Positions 16,682-25,411 of a stretch of 64,000 nt of DNA are shown here, in pieces (position 1 is the first letter of the stretch; each line of letters opens with the position of its first letter). Made by a program: the position numbers and the translations under genes. Source of the DNA: Paraburkholderia sabiae (lineage in GTDB: Bacteria > Pseudomonadota > Gammaproteobacteria > Burkholderiales > Burkholderiaceae); the NCBI RefSeq assembly GCF_030412785.1, contig NZ_CP125296.1, positions 124,001-188,000 of the forward strand, read 5' to 3'. The notes beneath the pieces were generated by a model. The model had not been told where the DNA came from. It ran no database searches and saw nothing but the letters and a program-made list of their open reading frames with translations.

Positions 16682-17734
16682 TCAAGCGGCCAGCGGCAAG
16701 TTCTTCTGGCCTTGCCGGCGATTCGGCGCCATGCCGTTTGCCGCAAGCGTCTCGTCGGCATCGCGGTATTGCACGCCGATCCGGTAAATGTCGCGCGCTT
16801 CCTTGCCGCTCGCAATCTCGCGGCCGAGTTCGCGCGCGATGCGCACCGTCTGCTCGATCTGCTGCACCGACGTCATGCGGTTGCCGTGCTGATCGATGAT
16901 CGTGTCTTCGATGCCGCAGCGCGGATGCAGACCCATCGCCAGCGCCATCGTGTTGAACGGCAGCACGTTCTTCAGCAGCGATTCGGCCGTCAGCGTGCAG
17001 CCGTTCGGCGCGCGATGAATGAAGTTGAAGAAGTTGAACGGATTCGGACCGTCGAAGCCGCCGCCGATACCGATCCACGTGAGGTTCAGCGGACCCGTGT
17101 ACACGCCCTTGCGCACCAGACGTTCGAGCGTCTCGAGCGCATGCATGCCCGTCAACTGGAAATGCGGCTGAATGCCCGACGCCTGCAGACGGCGCAGATG
17201 CTCTTCGACCCATGCCGGACCGGCGGGGACGGTCATCTCGCTGTACGCGGCCTGGAAAGCCGGATTCGCGAGCGACGTGCCTTGCAGATACTCGGGATAC
17301 AGCAGCTCCATGATGTTCATCTGCGTCGTGTTGATCGCGACAGTGACCTGATCCGGCTTCGGATCGAGTTCGGCGAGCATGTGACGCGTGTCGTCGGAGA
17401 GCCACTTGGCCGCTTCGCCGTCGCTTTCCGGCGCGAACGAAATCGAGCCGCCGACCTGGATGATCATGTCGGGCACGGCGGCGCGCACGCCGGCGATCAG
17501 TTCGTTGAACTTCGACAGCCGCTTCGAGCCCTTGCCGTCGAGTTCGCGCACATGCAGATGCAGCACCGTGGCGCCCGCGTTATAGCAGTCGACGGCTTTC
17601 TGGATCTGCTCGTCCATCGTCACGGGAATGTCTTCGGGGAAATCTTCCGGCATCCATTCCGGTCCATACGGCGCGACCGTGATCACCACTTTGTCCATGT
17701 GCTCGGGGTGCAGCGAGTCGTCGAGAAATTGCAT
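16682..17734 (-). CDS. Beta-keto acid cleavage enzyme (BKACE, DUF849)
   Basis: A 350-residue zinc-dependent TIM-barrel enzyme. Family members condense a beta-keto acid with acetyl-CoA and split it into acetoacetate and a new CoA ester. The metal-binding His59-x-His61 lies in TVLHLHVRELDG, and later family segments include VGGSISF, IGIGGG and GLHPRCGIEDTI. At 350 residues it is longer than the usual 270-310, with an N-terminal stretch and an acidic insertion after PEWMPEDFPEDIPV. CTGGAG precedes the ATG. It sits in an operon with a TauD-type dioxygenase and a quinone oxidoreductase, which suggests catabolism of a hydroxylated acid. The substrate is unknown; dehydrocarnitine is one known BKACE substrate. 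Confidence 0.85.
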   Translation of the reverse strand: MQFLDDSLHPEHMDKVVITVAPYGPEWMPEDFPEDIPVTMDEQIQKAVDCYNAGATVLHLHVRELDGKGSKRLSKFNELIAGVRAAVPDMIIQVGGSISFAPESDGEAAKWLSDDTRHMLAELDPKPDQVTVAINTTQMNIMELLYPEYLQGTSLANPAFQAAYSEMTVPAGPAWVEEHLRRLQASGIQPHFQLTGMHALETLERLVRKGVYTGPLNLTWIGIGGGFDGPNPFNFFNFIHRAPNGCTLTAESLLKNVLPFNTMALAMGLHPRCGIEDTIIDQHGNRMTSVQQIEQTVRIARELGREIASGKEARDIYRIGVQYRDADETLAANGMAPNRRQGQKNLPLAA

Positions 17735-17822
17735 TGTCGTTCTCCAGATATAGGCGTGTTCAAGCCGCCAGCCGATGACTGGCGCTTCTTCCTGTCAAGC
17801 GTTTGATGTGCGGCGCGTCGGT

Positions 17823-18671
17823 CTAGAACGGCACGTCGCCGACGATGCCGGCCCGTTCCATCTTCCGGTGGCACGGCGGGTAATCCATCACGGCGTAATG
17901 CTGCGTGCTGCGGTTGTCCCAGATCGCGATGCTGTTCTTCTGCCAGCGCCAGCGCACCTGATACTCGGGCACGAGCGCCTGGCTCACGAGATAGTTGAGC
18001 AACAGACTCGCGCCGGGATTCGCGTCCTGGCCGAAGCGCACGCGCGACGGCGTGTGATAGTTGGTGAAGTGCGTCGTGAAGGCGTTGACGAACAGCACTT
18101 TCTCGCCGGTTTCCGGATGCGTGCGCACGACGGGATGCTCGGCGTCCGGATACTGCGCTTTAAGCGCGAGGCGTTTTTCGATCGGCATGGCCGCGCCGAA
18201 GCTCGCTTCGATGCTGTGACGCGCGCGCAGATCGGCGATCTGCGTCTTCACGTGGTCGGGCAGGTTCTCGTACGCGAGCACCATATTCGCCCACATCGTG
18301 TCGCCGCCGACGGGCGGGCATTCCACGCAGCGCAGCACGCAACCGAACGGCGGCGCGTCGCGCCACGTGGCGTCCGTGTGCCAGGCGTTCTCGTAGCGGT
18401 CGTTCGGTTGATCGGGCGTCTTGTAGATGCGCACGAGGCCGGGATGCTCGGGATCGCTGCCCGCAATCGGGTGATCTTCGAGTTCGCCGAAACGCCGCGC
18501 AAACGCGACATGCTGGGCGCGCGTGATTTCCTGATCGCGCAGAAACAGCACGCGGTGGCGCAGCAGCGCGGCGCGGATTTCAGCGAACAGGCCGTCGTCA
18601 TGCACGGCGTCCGCGAGATCGACGCCCGTCAGTTCGGCGCCGATGGAACAGGTCAGCTGTTCGATGCGCAT
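17823..18671 (-). CDS. TauD/TfdA-family Fe(II)/2-oxoglutarate dioxygenase
   Basis: A 282-residue dioxygenase. Iron ligands His98-x-Asp100 (WHTDATW) and His258 (STQHYAVMDY) form the facial triad, and RKMERAGI near the end holds the likely 2-oxoglutarate-binding Arg. Family members hydroxylate or cleave sulfonates, phenoxyacids, betaines and similar acids in the cytoplasm. The ATG lies one base after the oxidoreductase stop (GGGAGAGTGAC between), so translation is coupled. The 88-base gap to the BKACE gene shows no terminator. The identity of the substrate is open. Confidence 0.88.
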   Translation of the reverse strand: MRIEQLTCSIGAELTGVDLADAVHDDGLFAEIRAALLRHRVLFLRDQEITRAQHVAFARRFGELEDHPIAGSDPEHPGLVRIYKTPDQPNDRYENAWHTDATWRDAPPFGCVLRCVECPPVGGDTMWANMVLAYENLPDHVKTQIADLRARHSIEASFGAAMPIEKRLALKAQYPDAEHPVVRTHPETGEKVLFVNAFTTHFTNYHTPSRVRFGQDANPGASLLLNYLVSQALVPEYQVRWRWQKNSIAIWDNRSTQHYAVMDYPPCHRKMERAGIVGDVPF

Positions 18672-18672
18672 G

Positions 18673-19656
18673 TCACTCTCCCTGCACGACGAAAATCGAC
18701 GAACCCGTGGTCTTGCCCGCTTCGAGATCGCGATGTGCCTGCACGGCGTCGTTGAGTTCGTAGCGCTGGTTGATCTCGATCTTGATCCGGCCCGACGCCA
18801 CGTGGCCGAACAGCTCGCCCGCGAGTTCCGCTTTCTCGGCAGGATCGGCGATATAGTCGGCGAGCGCGGGGCGCGTGAAGAAGAGCGAGCCCTTGATGGC
18901 CAGCTGCATCGCGTCGATCGGCGGAAACGCGCCCGACGACGTGCCGACGCCGACCAGCAGTCCGCGGCGCTTCAGCGAATCGAGCGATGCCGTCAGCGTG
19001 TCCTTGCCGACGCTGTCGATCACGACGGGCACGCCGACGCCGTCCGTGATTTCGCGCACGCGTTTCGCGACGTCCTCACGTCGATAGTAGATGATGTGAT
19101 CGCAACCGTGAGCGCGCGCAACTTCAGCCTTTTCTTCCGTCGATACCGTGCCGATCACGTTCAGCCCGAGCAGCTTCGCCCATTGGCTCACGATCAGACC
19201 GACGCCGCCCGCCGCCGCGTGCAGCAGGAACGTGTCGCCGCGCTTCCACTGATAGATGCGGCGCATCAGATACGCGGACGTGAGGCCGCGCATCGTCATC
19301 GCGGCAGCCGTTTCGAACGGAATCTCGTCCGGCAGATGGATCAGGCATGCGGCGGGCAGCACGCGTTCCGAAGCGTAGGCGCCAAGCGGGCTGCCCGTGT
19401 AGGTCACGCGATCGCCCGGCTTGAAACCGGTCACGTTATCGCCGACGGCTTCCACCACGCCCGCGCCTTCCATGCCGATACCCGAGGGCAGCTTCGCCGG
19501 ATAGAGGCCGGTGCGGAAATAGATGTCCGCGAAGTTCAGGCCCACGGCCGCGTGACGCACACGCACTTCGCCCGGACCGGGTTCGGCGCGTTCGACGTGT
19601 TCCCAGCGAAGGACTTCCGGCGAGCCGGTTTCATAAAAGCGGACTGCACTTGGCAT
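18673..19656 (-). CDS. Quinone oxidoreductase, zinc-free MDR family
   Basis: A 327-residue NADPH-dependent oxidoreductase of the QorA type. It has the N-terminal GroES-like fold with GLNFADIYFRTGLYP, the segment GMEGAGVVEAVG, and the nucleotide-binding AAAGGVGLIVSQWAKLLG around 148-165. It ends with DAVQAHRDLEAGKTTGSSIF. No structural or catalytic zinc Cys cluster is seen, as expected for this branch. AGGAG precedes the ATG; it is 12 bases after the stress/hemerythrin fusion and one base before the dioxygenase gene. In the pathway it may handle an enone or quinone intermediate, by inference. Confidence 0.88.
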   Translation of the reverse strand: MPSAVRFYETGSPEVLRWEHVERAEPGPGEVRVRHAAVGLNFADIYFRTGLYPAKLPSGIGMEGAGVVEAVGDNVTGFKPGDRVTYTGSPLGAYASERVLPAACLIHLPDEIPFETAAAMTMRGLTSAYLMRRIYQWKRGDTFLLHAAAGGVGLIVSQWAKLLGLNVIGTVSTEEKAEVARAHGCDHIIYYRREDVAKRVREITDGVGVPVVIDSVGKDTLTASLDSLKRRGLLVGVGTSSGAFPPIDAMQLAIKGSLFFTRPALADYIADPAEKAELAGELFGHVASGRIKIEINQRYELNDAVQAHRDLEAGKTTGSSIFVVQGE

Positions 19657-19668
19657 GCTTGTCTCCTG

Positions 19669-20595
19669 TCATGCTCGCGAGCCACGCGGCTCGCCGATGG
19701 TGTGTTCAAGATTCGCGGACGGCGCAGCAACGGCAAGTGCCGCGCCGATTTCCTGCCAGTCCGCATCGCTCAGATAACGGCGCGCGGCGGGCAGAATGAC
19801 GCCTTCCTCGCGTCCCATGTGTTCCCAGATGAACTGGGCGCACGTCTGCAACTGCTGTTCGAAGCACGCGGGCGGAAGCTCGCCTTTCGCCACTGTGCGG
19901 GCGCTGTCGATCAGCGCGCCTAGCAGGCGGTTTTCATGCCGATGCTGGCGCTCGAGTTCGGCAAGTTCGGCGTCGAACGCGGACGTGCGTTCGCGCAGCC
20001 GCGCAAACACGCACGCGTCCCTGCCGGGCCGGTTGCGCAAGGACTGCACGTTGCGCAACGCGGCGACGGGCGAATCCATCACGACTGCGCCCGACGACTG
20101 GCCGCGCGAAACAGCCGAGTGAACTTCGCCGAGCAGATCGTGCAGCAGCGCCCCAATCGCGCGATGCTGGCCGAGCAGCTTGGCGATCACGAGATCGGCC
20201 ACCCGATGCCGCGGCGCAGCGCACATCAGCACGGGCATGCCGCACGAGGCGAACGCGTCGCCGGTGTGCTGCCGGCGGATAAGCCACGATGCGTCGGTCG
20301 GCGCGCACAACAGGTCGCAGCCTTGAGCGCGCGCCAGCTCGACGATGACTTCGAGCGCCAGGTTCGCCGTGTGCGCCGGAGCCCGCGACGCGCTTTCGCA
20401 GGGCACGCCATGCGCGCGGGCCGCCGCTTCGGCTTTGGCGAGCCGTTCCGCTGTGCGGTTTTCGGCGGACGCTTCACCGCACGCATCGAAAAACGTGACG
20501 CGCGCGCCGATCGACCTCGCGAATTCGAGCGCATGGCCGACTGCTTCGATGGCCGGGTCGGTGCCGCCTACGGGGACGAAAAAATGACGATACAT
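19669..20595 (-). CDS. Universal stress protein - hemerythrin fusion
   Basis: A 308-residue two-domain protein. Residues 1-145 are a UspA-like alpha/beta domain (HFFVPVGGTDPAIEAVGHAL at the start, then a CDLLCAPTD stretch and CGMPVLMC). Residues about 160-290 form a hemerythrin HHE-type four-helix domain with metal ligands in LLGQHRAIGALLHDLL, LERQHRHENRLL and IWEHMGREEGVILP. The start at 20595 is chosen because the Usp domain begins there; an upstream ATG at 20688 adds a Pro/His-rich stretch. It is the first gene of the leftward catabolic operon. A role in sensing oxygen, NO or iron, or in protecting the dioxygenase, is inference. Confidence 0.75.
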   Translation of the reverse strand: MYRHFFVPVGGTDPAIEAVGHALEFARSIGARVTFFDACGEASAENRTAERLAKAEAAARAHGVPCESASRAPAHTANLALEVIVELARAQGCDLLCAPTDASWLIRRQHTGDAFASCGMPVLMCAAPRHRVADLVIAKLLGQHRAIGALLHDLLGEVHSAVSRGQSSGAVVMDSPVAALRNVQSLRNRPGRDACVFARLRERTSAFDAELAELERQHRHENRLLGALIDSARTVAKGELPPACFEQQLQTCAQFIWEHMGREEGVILPAARRYLSDADWQEIGAALAVAAPSANLEHTIGEPRGSRA

Positions 20596-20827
20596 GGCGT
20601 CCGCTAGCTTGCTTGAATGGGGCGATGAAGCGGGCGGGCGGTGCCCGCCGTCGACGTGAACTGCATGATCTGGCCTCGCTCGCAACATCTATTGAAGGCT
20701 ATCGTAGTGAGGTAGGGGACTCGAAACCCCACTCGCCAAGAGGGGGGGCGCTGTGCCGCGCGGGCCGGGACTCCCCGGCTTTGCGCCCGCGCGGTGCTCG
20801 CGTAAGCTGTTCTGTATCCCGACCGAC
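20596..20827. promoter_or_regulatory. Divergent promoter region, catabolic operon / LAL regulator
   Basis: The 232 bases hold the promoters of the leftward operon and of the rightward regulator. There is an imperfect hairpin around 20708-20738 with GGGG and CCCC arms and a G-run at 20742-20748. No clear regulator site was found. Confidence 0.35.
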
Positions 20828-23542
20828 ATGGCCCCGATGGCAACGACAAACAACAGCGACGCCGACGCCGCCACCGAACTGATCCTCAAGACCATCGCGC
20901 CGCGTGCGCCGCAGCATTTACTGACGCGCGCGCGCCTGGGCGTCGACGAGCCGCGTCTGCGCAATCTGCAGATCGCGCTGGTTCAGGCGCCCGCGGGCTA
21001 TGGCAAGACGTCGCTGCTTGCGCAGTGGCGGCGCGAGCACCTCGCGCACGGCGTGGCCGTCGCGTGGCTGTCCGTCGACGAACGCGACGATGCGCAGCGC
21101 TTTCTGCTCGGGCTCGTACACGCGGTGCGCGCCGGTTGCGCGCGTCCGACCTTCGGGCGGCTCGTGCTGAACAGTGCGGCGGCGCCGTCGCGCGAACTGG
21201 AAGGCATCACCGCGTGGCTCGCCGAAGTCGCGCAGCTGTCGCTCGACGTCGTGCTGATCGTCGACGAAGCCGACCGTTTGCCCGTCGAAGGGCTCGCTGC
21301 GCTCGCCTATCTGCTGCATAACGCGCCGCAAAACCTGCGCGTGGCGGTCGCGGCGCGGCGCGGTCTCGACGATGCCGCCGGCGATCTGCTCGCCTACGGC
21401 GCGGGCGAACTGATCGGCCCGGACCTGCTGCGCTTCCGGCTCGACGAGGCGATTGCGCTGGTCGGCGAGCGCTTCGGCGCGCGTGTCGAAGCGGACGTGT
21501 GCGCGCGGCTGTTCGAACTGTCCGATGGCTGGCCGCTCGGCCTGCAACTGGCGCTCGCGGCGATGGCGCGCGCCGACGATCCGCGCCGCGCGGCGCAGGC
21601 GTTGTCGGCGGATCATGGCGGCTTGCGCGATCACCTGGTCGTCGCGCTGATCGCCAAACTGTCGCCCGACGACGACGCATTCCTGACGCGCATCAGTGTC
21701 GTCGACCGGCTGCATCCGCAATTGTGCGAAGCGTTGACGGGCGACAGCGACGCGCCGGAGCGCCTCGCGCGTCTCGTGCGCGACACGCCCGTCTTCATCG
21801 CGAGCGAGGACAGCGCGTGGTGCCGGCTTCACGTGCTGGTGCGCGACGTGCTGCGAGGCCGTCTCGACGCGTTGCCCGAGCCGGAGCGCGCCGAGCTGCA
21901 TGCGCGCGCGTCGACGTGGCTCGCCGCGCACGGCATGCTCGACGAGGCGGCGCGCCACGCGCATGCGGCAGGGCAGCATCAGGCCGCTTACGATCTCGCC
22001 GAACGGTGCCTGTACGAAGCCGTGAAAAACGGCAGTTTGTCGGCGGTGCGCGACTGGCTCGAATTGCTCCCCGAGGATGAACTGGAACGCAGGCCGCGTC
22101 TGCGTCTTGCCGCCGCGTGGGTGCTCGCACTCGGCGAGCGTCATGACGAGGCGGAGCGCCAGGTCGAACAGGTGCTCGCCGATCCCGGCGCCGCGCCCGA
22201 ACTGCGCTACGAGTGCGCGATGATCCTGAGCGCGGCCGCGTATTACGCCGATGAAATCGACCGCTTCGTGACGCTGTTCGAACCGTGGCTGGACACCGCG
22301 CCGCCCGCCGGATCGTGGCTCGAGCAGATTCACGCGAACCGCCGTTCTGCGTTGGCCATTCTTCAGGGCGAACCGGCGCAGGCGCGGCGTTTTCAGCAGC
22401 AACTCGCGCCGCGTCACGGCAACGGGACGGGCACCGGCTACGTGATCCGCTGGGGCGATCACACGATCGGCTTCAGCTATCTGCTCGAAGGGCAACTGAG
22501 TCTCGCGGAATCCGTGCTGATGCCCGCGCTCGCCAGCGCCGAAGCGGACCTCGGCAGACGGCATCCGCTGACCTGCATGTTCGCGGCGATGTGCGCGTCG
22601 TTGTGCTACGAAACCGATCGCGTCGAGCAGGCGGCCGCCTTGCTGGCGAACCGGCTGGACGTGCTCGAACATGGCGGCACGCCGGAATTGACGATGCTCG
22701 CGTATCGCACGGCAGCGCAGATCGCGGCCGTGCAGGGCGTCGAGCATCGCGCGCTCGATCTGCTGGAGGCGATGTACGCGATGGGCGTCGGCCGAGACAT
22801 GCCGCGCCTGTGCGTCGCGAGTCTCGCGGAGCAGGTGCGCATGCATGCCGCACGCTATCGCGCGCAAACATGCGACGCGCTCGCGGAACGTATCGACGAA
22901 ATCGTCGCGCACGAGGCTTCGCGGCACGGCCCGTTGTGGCAACGGCATGTCGCGATGCTGCAGACGCTCTCGCATGGGTATGCGGCGATTGCGGCGCGGC
23001 GCTGGCCGCAATCGCTCGATGCCCTCGATGTCGCGCTCGACCACGCCAACGCGATGAAGCTCGGCCGATACCGGATCGAGATCATGGTGCTGCGCGCCTT
23101 CGCACTGGAACAGACGGGCGCGCAAGGCCGGCCTTTGCTGCTCGAAGCGATGAATCTGGCGAAGACGTTCAGTCTGACGCGCACGCTCGCCGACGCGCAT
23201 CCCGCGATCGCTGACTGGATGCGGCGCGTGAGCGAAGAAGAAGCCAGCGCGGGTCAGCCCGTTCATGCGATGCCCGCGCCGCGCGTCGTCCCCGTACCGG
23301 CGCGTGCGGCAAGCGGCGCGCCGCGCGCGGTGCCGAGCGTCGTCCTGACGCCGAAAGAGCGGCAAATACTCGAACTGCTCGGACGCAGCCTGTCGAACAA
23401 GGAAATCGCGCTGGCGATGTCGGTTGGCGAAGAGACCGTCAAGTGGCATCTGAAGAACCTGTTCGGCAAGCTCGACGCCAGTTCGCGCAAGCACGCCGTG
23501 CGCCGGGCGCTCGTTCTCGGTCTGCTGGAAGGCGCGCAGTAG
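20828..23542 (+). CDS. MalT-like (LAL) LuxR-family regulator
   Basis: About 904 residues. The N-terminal STAND/AAA-type ATPase has Walker A APAGYGKTSL at about 54-63 and Walker B-like VLIVDEADRL near 141. The middle is a long helical TPR-like array. The C-terminal LuxR helix-turn-helix covers about the last 65 residues (LTPKERQILELLGRSLSNKE, then VKWHLKNLFGKL). Proteins of this layout bind ATP and an inducer, oligomerise and activate catabolic operons, as MalT does. The start is uncertain: 20828 is the first Met near the conserved region but lacks a clear ribosome site, and 20753 or 20837 are possible. Divergent from the Usp-qor-tauD-BKACE operon, its likely target. Confidence 0.85.
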   Translation: MAPMATTNNSDADAATELILKTIAPRAPQHLLTRARLGVDEPRLRNLQIALVQAPAGYGKTSLLAQWRREHLAHGVAVAWLSVDERDDAQRFLLGLVHAVRAGCARPTFGRLVLNSAAAPSRELEGITAWLAEVAQLSLDVVLIVDEADRLPVEGLAALAYLLHNAPQNLRVAVAARRGLDDAAGDLLAYGAGELIGPDLLRFRLDEAIALVGERFGARVEADVCARLFELSDGWPLGLQLALAAMARADDPRRAAQALSADHGGLRDHLVVALIAKLSPDDDAFLTRISVVDRLHPQLCEALTGDSDAPERLARLVRDTPVFIASEDSAWCRLHVLVRDVLRGRLDALPEPERAELHARASTWLAAHGMLDEAARHAHAAGQHQAAYDLAERCLYEAVKNGSLSAVRDWLELLPEDELERRPRLRLAAAWVLALGERHDEAERQVEQVLADPGAAPELRYECAMILSAAAYYADEIDRFVTLFEPWLDTAPPAGSWLEQIHANRRSALAILQGEPAQARRFQQQLAPRHGNGTGTGYVIRWGDHTIGFSYLLEGQLSLAESVLMPALASAEADLGRRHPLTCMFAAMCASLCYETDRVEQAAALLANRLDVLEHGGTPELTMLAYRTAAQIAAVQGVEHRALDLLEAMYAMGVGRDMPRLCVASLAEQVRMHAARYRAQTCDALAERIDEIVAHEASRHGPLWQRHVAMLQTLSHGYAAIAARRWPQSLDALDVALDHANAMKLGRYRIEIMVLRAFALEQTGAQGRPLLLEAMNLAKTFSLTRTLADAHPAIADWMRRVSEEEASAGQPVHAMPAPRVVPVPARAASGAPRAVPSVVLTPKERQILELLGRSLSNKEIALAMSVGEETVKWHLKNLFGKLDASSRKHAVRRALVLGLLEGAQ

Positions 23543-23590
23543 TTCTCTATCTCAACGCTCTGCCGTAAAGCACCGCTCCATTCTCCTGAA

Positions 23591-23619
23591 CCCTCCCCCT
23601 CCGGCCTGGGGGGGCAGGG
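23591..23619 (+). terminator. GC-rich hairpin after the LAL regulator
   Basis: CCCTCCCCC and GGGGGCAGGG pair with one mismatch around a TCCGGCCTGG-type loop. There is no T-run; weak termination at best. Confidence 0.4.
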
Positions 23620-23697
23620 ACATCGCGCGTTTCGTACTCTCGCTTTCATCGCGCCGCTCAACCGTGCGGCGCCGACTTCCACCAACGGGAGCCATTC

Positions 23698-25359
23698 GTG
23701 CGAGAAACCGAGACGCCCGACCACCTGATTACCGCGGCTGCCTCCGCATACGCCTATCCGCTGCTCGTCAAGCAACTGCTCGTCAATTCGCTGAGCGTGC
23801 GCGCCGATCAGGAGATCACCTATCGCGGCGAACTGCGCTACACGTTCGCCGCTTTCCACCGACGCGTCGGCCAGCTTGCCAACGCGCTCGCCTCGCTGGG
23901 CGTGCGCGCGGGATCGACGGTCGCGGTCATGGACTGGGACACGCATCGCTATCTGGAAAGCTACTTCGCGATTCCGATGATGGGCGCGACCATCTTTACC
24001 GTGAACGTGCGCATATCGGCGCAGCAGATCGCGTACACGCTCAACGACGCGCGCGCCGACGTGCTGATTGTCAACAGCGAGTTTCTGCCCGTGCTCGAAG
24101 CGATTCGCGGCGAGTTGAAGCACGTACGCGAGGTGATCGTCGCCAGCGACGACACGCCGATGCCGTCCACGTCGTTCGCGATTGCTGGCGAGTACGAACA
24201 GCTTGTCTCGTCGATGCCCGAAGACTTCGCCTTCGAAGACTTCGACGAGAACACGCGCGCCGCGATCTTCTATACGACGGGCACAACGGGCGATCCGAAA
24301 GGCGTGTGCTACAGCCATCGGCAGATCGTGCTGCACACGCTCGCGACGGCGACGACGCTCTGTTCGCCGCGCACCGGCCAGCGCCTGCATCGCGACGACG
24401 TCTACATGCCGATCACGCCGATGTTCCATGTGCTCGCGTGGGGCATGCCGTACATCGCCGTGATGCTCGGGCTGAAGATCGTGCTGCCTGGACGCTATCA
24501 GCCGGACACGCTGCTGCATCTGAAGAAGACGGAACGCGTCACCTTTTCGCATTGCGTGCCGACCATTCTGCAAATGCTGCTCGACGCGGCGGCGCGCGAC
24601 GCGCACGACCTGTCGGGCTGGACAATGATCATCGGCGGTTCGGCGCTGTCGCCGAGCATGTGCCGCGCGGCGCTCGAACAGGGTATCGACGTGTTCGCGG
24701 GTTATGGCATGTCGGAGACGGGGCCTGTTGCTGCGCTGTCGCAGTTCGCGCCCGATGTGGCGACGGCCGGTATCGACGAATCCGTGCGCAAGCGCTGCAT
24801 GACGGGCCGGCCCGTGCCGATGGTCGAGCTGCGCGTCGTCGATGCGCAGATGAACGACGTGCCGCGCGATGGCCGCGCGCAAGGCGAGATCGTGCTGCGC
24901 TCGCCGTATCTGACGCCCGGCTATCACAACAAGCCGGAAGCCTCCGAAGCGCTGTGGGAAGGCGGTTATCTGCATACGCAGGACGTCGCCGTGATGACGC
25001 CGGATGGCTACGTGCAGATCGTCGACCGCATCAAGGACGTGATCAAGACGGGCGGCGAATGGGTGTCGTCGATCGAGATCGAGGCGCTCATCAACGAGCT
25101 GCATGGCGTCGAGGAAAGCGCGGTGATCGGCGTGCAGGACGAACGCTGGGGCGAACGTCCAAAGGCGCTGATCGTGTTGCGTCCGCACGCGACGCTCGAT
25201 GCGCAGGCCGTGCGCGCGCATCTGCTCGGCCACGCCGACGCCAAACGCATCAGCCGCTACGCAGTGCCTGAGGCCGAACGCGTGATTTTCGTCGCGGCGA
25301 TACCGAAGACGAGCGTCGGCAAGATCGACAAGAAGCTGCTGCGTCAACGCTTCGAATAA
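23698..25359 (+). CDS. Acyl-CoA ligase (AMP-forming)
   Basis: A 553-residue adenylate-forming enzyme of the medium/long-chain acyl-CoA synthetase type. The P-loop YTTGTTGDPKGV is near residue 193, the aryl/acyl-binding GYGMSETGP near 336, GGYLHTQDVAVM near 422, and the catalytic Lys in PKTSVGKIDKK near the C-terminus. It activates a carboxylic acid to its CoA thioester with ATP. GTG start with ACGGGAG eight bases upstream. It follows the LAL regulator by 155 bases and precedes a porin by 53 bases. In context it probably activates the carboxylate substrate or a BKACE-linked intermediate. Confidence 0.9.
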   Translation: MRETETPDHLITAAASAYAYPLLVKQLLVNSLSVRADQEITYRGELRYTFAAFHRRVGQLANALASLGVRAGSTVAVMDWDTHRYLESYFAIPMMGATIFTVNVRISAQQIAYTLNDARADVLIVNSEFLPVLEAIRGELKHVREVIVASDDTPMPSTSFAIAGEYEQLVSSMPEDFAFEDFDENTRAAIFYTTGTTGDPKGVCYSHRQIVLHTLATATTLCSPRTGQRLHRDDVYMPITPMFHVLAWGMPYIAVMLGLKIVLPGRYQPDTLLHLKKTERVTFSHCVPTILQMLLDAAARDAHDLSGWTMIIGGSALSPSMCRAALEQGIDVFAGYGMSETGPVAALSQFAPDVATAGIDESVRKRCMTGRPVPMVELRVVDAQMNDVPRDGRAQGEIVLRSPYLTPGYHNKPEASEALWEGGYLHTQDVAVMTPDGYVQIVDRIKDVIKTGGEWVSSIEIEALINELHGVEESAVIGVQDERWGERPKALIVLRPHATLDAQAVRAHLLGHADAKRISRYAVPEAERVIFVAAIPKTSVGKIDKKLLRQRFE

Positions 25360-25411
25360 CGAAGCAACGGTACGTGCAGCACCCCGGATCGCCACGATAG
25401 ACGGAGACTCC

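Noticed and set aside
20705..20740. tRNA-like 3' half on the minus strand
   Set aside because: A TTCGAGT-like loop with GGGG and CCCC flanks recalls a T-arm, but no acceptor stem partner was found within the tRNA distance and the stem pairs poorly.
20918..23494. Very long antisense frame over the LAL regulator
   Set aside because: Typical of GC-rich coding DNA. Its product has no family features, while the plus strand encodes a full LAL protein with conserved motifs.
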